Assembly: GCF_049959315.1 (NCBI RefSeq)
Contig: NZ_CP188201.1
Reading direction: 5' to 3' (one strand)
Length of the DNA stretch: 64,000 bases
From: Serratia proteamaculans_D
GTDB lineage: Bacteria > Pseudomonadota > Gammaproteobacteria > Enterobacterales > Enterobacteriaceae
Shown: positions 62,178-64,000 of the stretch, piece by piece
Position numbering within the stretch: position 1 is the stretch's first letter
Layout of the letters: each line of letters starts with the position of its first letter
Notes under the pieces: model-generated
Databases searched by the model: none
Told to the model about the DNA's origin: nothing
Seen by the model: the letters and a program-made list of their open reading frames with translations, nothing else
Translations under genes and position numbers: made by a program

Positions 62178-63212
62178 ATGGTGAATGATTCAAATTGTAT
62201 ATCTGAGCATGCTGATGCTGCGGTATATTTATTAGAGCAATCAATGGCTTTTACTTATCAGGGGGCGCTTAGGGCTGCAGCGGTTTTAGGCATCGCCGAT
62301 TGTCTCAAGGAAGGCCCAAAGAACGCGGATGAGCTAGGGAAAATGGTCAATGTCGACGGGCAGAAGTTGTACCGTGTTCTGCGTATGCTCGCATCGAAAA
62401 AAATCTTCGAAGAAACAGAGAGTGGTCGCTTTACCCTGACGCCAGCCGCAGAATTTCTGCGTTCTGATGTCCCCAACTCATTGCGCTCTGCGGTAATGAT
62501 GCTGACCGATGAAACATTCTGGTTGCCGCTGGGTAACCTCGTCGATAGCTTGCGCCACGAATCCTCCTTTAAAAATCTGTACGGCTTGTCCTTCTATGAA
62601 TATTGGTCGAAGGCCAGTAATCAAAGGGAAGAAGGGTATGATTTTCATACCGGCATGTCTTCCATGTCAGCCGTGGAAAACATATTTTTAACACGCCGCT
62701 ATACCTTCCCTGAAAATGCCACCGTCGTCGATATTGCAGGCGGCATGGGCGGACTGTTGCTGAACGTTTTACGCAGTAACCCAACGCTGCACGGTATTTT
62801 ATTCGATCGCCCTGAGATATTGGCCAAAAACCGCCTTGGGGAATTGGGTGATGATTCGCGCTGGAAAACTCAGGCAGGGAGTTTCTTTGAGTCCTGCCCA
62901 ACGGCAGATTTTTACCTGTTAAAATATATCACCATGGACTGGCCTGACGATCAGGCCAAGGCCATATTACGCTGCTGTCGAAATGCCATGCATGAGAATT
63001 CAAAGCTTTTGATTATGGAGCCGGTGATCCCGAAGGGTAATAGCTGGCATGGTGGTAATGAAATTGACTTGTTACTGCTGGCAAGCTTCGACGGTGGGCA
63101 AACACGTTCTGAGGATAAATTACGCACGATGTTGGCCAGTGTCGATTTAAAATTAAATCGCATTATTGATACTGACTGTTATGTCTCTATCGTAGAAGTT
63201 GTTATTGGTTAA
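62178..63212 (+). CDS. SAM-dependent O-methyltransferase (hydroxyneurosporene/acetylserotonin type)
   Basis: About 344 residues from ATG 62178 (GAGG ten bases upstream). N-terminal dimerisation helix bundle (LLEQSMAFTYQGALRAAAVLGIADCL, then KLYRVLRMLASKKIFEE). The SAM-binding domain has VVDIAGGMGGLLLNVLR, ILFDRPEI and ITMDWPDDQAKAILR. The end is LIMEPVIP. These enzymes methylate small hydroxylated metabolites. It stands alone after an AT-rich leader and before an SDR gene, which suggests a secondary-metabolism step, but the substrate is unknown. Confidence 0.82.
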   Translation: MVNDSNCISEHADAAVYLLEQSMAFTYQGALRAAAVLGIADCLKEGPKNADELGKMVNVDGQKLYRVLRMLASKKIFEETESGRFTLTPAAEFLRSDVPNSLRSAVMMLTDETFWLPLGNLVDSLRHESSFKNLYGLSFYEYWSKASNQREEGYDFHTGMSSMSAVENIFLTRRYTFPENATVVDIAGGMGGLLLNVLRSNPTLHGILFDRPEILAKNRLGELGDDSRWKTQAGSFFESCPTADFYLLKYITMDWPDDQAKAILRCCRNAMHENSKLLIMEPVIPKGNSWHGGNEIDLLLLASFDGGQTRSEDKLRTMLASVDLKLNRIIDTDCYVSIVEVVIG

Positions 63213-63260
63213 ATGGGCATTAATGAATTGATATATCAACGATAATAATAGTGTCGTTCC

Positions 63261-63284
63261 GGCGATATCCATAAAGATATCGCC
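63261..63284 (+). terminator. Hairpin after the methyltransferase gene
   Basis: GGCGATATC and GATATCGCC form a perfect 9-bp stem with a six-base loop, 48 bases after the stop. No T run follows, so strength is uncertain. Confidence 0.5.
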
Positions 63285-63396
63285 AACTTGTCGTTTGATA
63301 TACGTCATGGTGCCTATTTCCCCCCTCATTTTGAATGAATTCTAACTTGCTGATTAGCCGCTAAATAAACCGGTAATCGGCTATCTGGAGGGCAGT

Positions 63397-64000
63397 ATGG
63401 GGCAAATTTCAGGCAAAGTCGTGGTGATTACCGGAGCGAGCAGTGGACTGGGCGAGGCAACAGCCCGCCATCTGGCCACCCTTGGAGCCACCCTGGTGTT
63501 GGCCGCCCGCCGTAAGGAACGTCTTGATCTGCTGGTGGATGAATGCATCGCCACCGGCGGCAAAGCGCTGGCGGTTAAGGTCGATGTTACTAAGCGTGAA
63601 GATGTTAAGGCCATGGTCGCCGCAGCCGTGGCGCAATTTGGTCGGATAGACGTATTTATCAATAATGCCGGGTTGATGGCGATTGCGCCGATCACCATGA
63701 CAAAAGTTGATGAATGGGAGCGAATGATAGACATCAATATCAAGGGGGTACTGTACGGTATCGCCGCAGTCTTACCGGTGTTCGAGCAACAAAATGACGG
63801 GCACTTCGTCAACATTTCTTCGGTGGCGGGCGTGAAGGTTTTTAGCCCGGGTGGAACAGTTTATAGCGGGACCAAGTATGCGGTGCGGGCGATTTCTGAG
63901 GGGTTGCGGCATGAGGTTGGGGCGAATATTCGGACCACAACCATTTGCCCGGGAGCGGTGGAGTCTGAATTGAAGCTTGGCAGCTCGGACGCCGAGAGTG
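63397..64000 (+). CDS. SDR family oxidoreductase, truncated by the window edge
   Basis: An open frame from ATG 63397 (GGAGGG just upstream) runs to the right edge without a stop, giving 201 residues. Short-chain dehydrogenase features are complete so far: TGASSGLGEA (NAD(P) binding), NNAG, the catalytic serine in ISSVAG, YSGTK with tyrosine and lysine, and CPGAVESEL. It resembles the SDR branch of YdfG-like and enzyme families of unknown substrate. The end lies outside the window. Whether it pairs with the methyltransferase is unknown; a hairpin and over 180 bases separate them. Confidence 0.88.
   Translation, partial: MGQISGKVVVITGASSGLGEATARHLATLGATLVLAARRKERLDLLVDECIATGGKALAVKVDVTKREDVKAMVAAAVAQFGRIDVFINNAGLMAIAPITMTKVDEWERMIDINIKGVLYGIAAVLPVFEQQNDGHFVNISSVAGVKVFSPGGTVYSGTKYAVRAISEGLRHEVGANIRTTTICPGAVESELKLGSSDAES

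Noticed and set aside
1..64000. CRISPR arrays, tRNA or rRNA genes, insertion sequences, integrases
   Set aside because: No regularly spaced repeats, cloverleaf-like sequence, transposase motifs or rRNA stretches were seen by eye in any part of the window.

Overview
The window is about 64 kb of chromosome from a gamma-proteobacterium of the order Enterobacterales, most likely Serratia or a close relative. This rests on E. coli-like formate hydrogenlyase (hyc/hyp/fhlA), CopA, AdhP and AldB proteins, a membrane glucose dehydrogenase and a dat-ddc pair, in a moderately GC-rich background with a few AT-rich islands. No rRNA, tRNA, CRISPR array, insertion sequence, integrase or phage gene was found.

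Layout. 1-3.4 kb: end of a sugar isomerase-like gene, a sugar-binding protein, and a divergent MFS/LysR pair. 3.5-8.2 kb: a dimethylarginine dimethylaminohydrolase (DDAH)-type enzyme with an amino-acid ABC uptake system that has no ATPase gene, an opposite-strand Lrp/AsnC regulator, and a zinc deacylase; the arrangement looks like a catabolic unit interrupted by its regulator. 8.3-10.1 kb: an AT-rich ABC exporter gene broken by a frameshift in its ABC signature motif. 10.7-18.1 kb: alcohol dehydrogenase, an alpha/beta hydrolase with a DUF2239 gene, and an acetaldehyde dehydrogenase that faces its AcoR-type activator and has a clear sigma-54 promoter, then a lone solute-binding protein. 18.3-25.7 kb: copper ATPase with a CueR-type promoter, a GGDEF-EAL protein and PQQ glucose dehydrogenase. 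26-36.7 kb: a secreted peptidase-like hydrolase, a LysR/PhzF pair, diaminobutyrate aminotransferase and decarboxylase (1,3-diaminopropane synthesis), a GAF-PAS diguanylate cyclase and an MFS transporter.

36.7-56.9 kb is a self-contained formate hydrogenlyase island: hycABCDEFGHI and hydN-fdhF-hypF-nickel permease on the minus strand, and hypABCDE-fhlA on the plus strand. Sigma-54 promoters with exact GG-N10-GC spacing precede hycA, hypA and hydN. Together they encode formate oxidation, the membrane [NiFe] hydrogenase, nickel entry, active-site assembly, the maturation protease and both regulators. The formate dehydrogenase has cysteine where E. coli FdhF has selenocysteine, so the complex should not need selenium.

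57-64 kb: an uncharacterised membrane-protein pair, a PAS-LuxR regulator, a DyP-type peroxidase, a small cupin, and, after an AT-rich 670-bp gap, a SAM methyltransferase and an SDR dehydrogenase cut by the window edge.

Start codons were adjusted where a ribosome-binding site clearly favoured an internal start. Functional names rest on motifs and remembered family resemblance, not on database searches.
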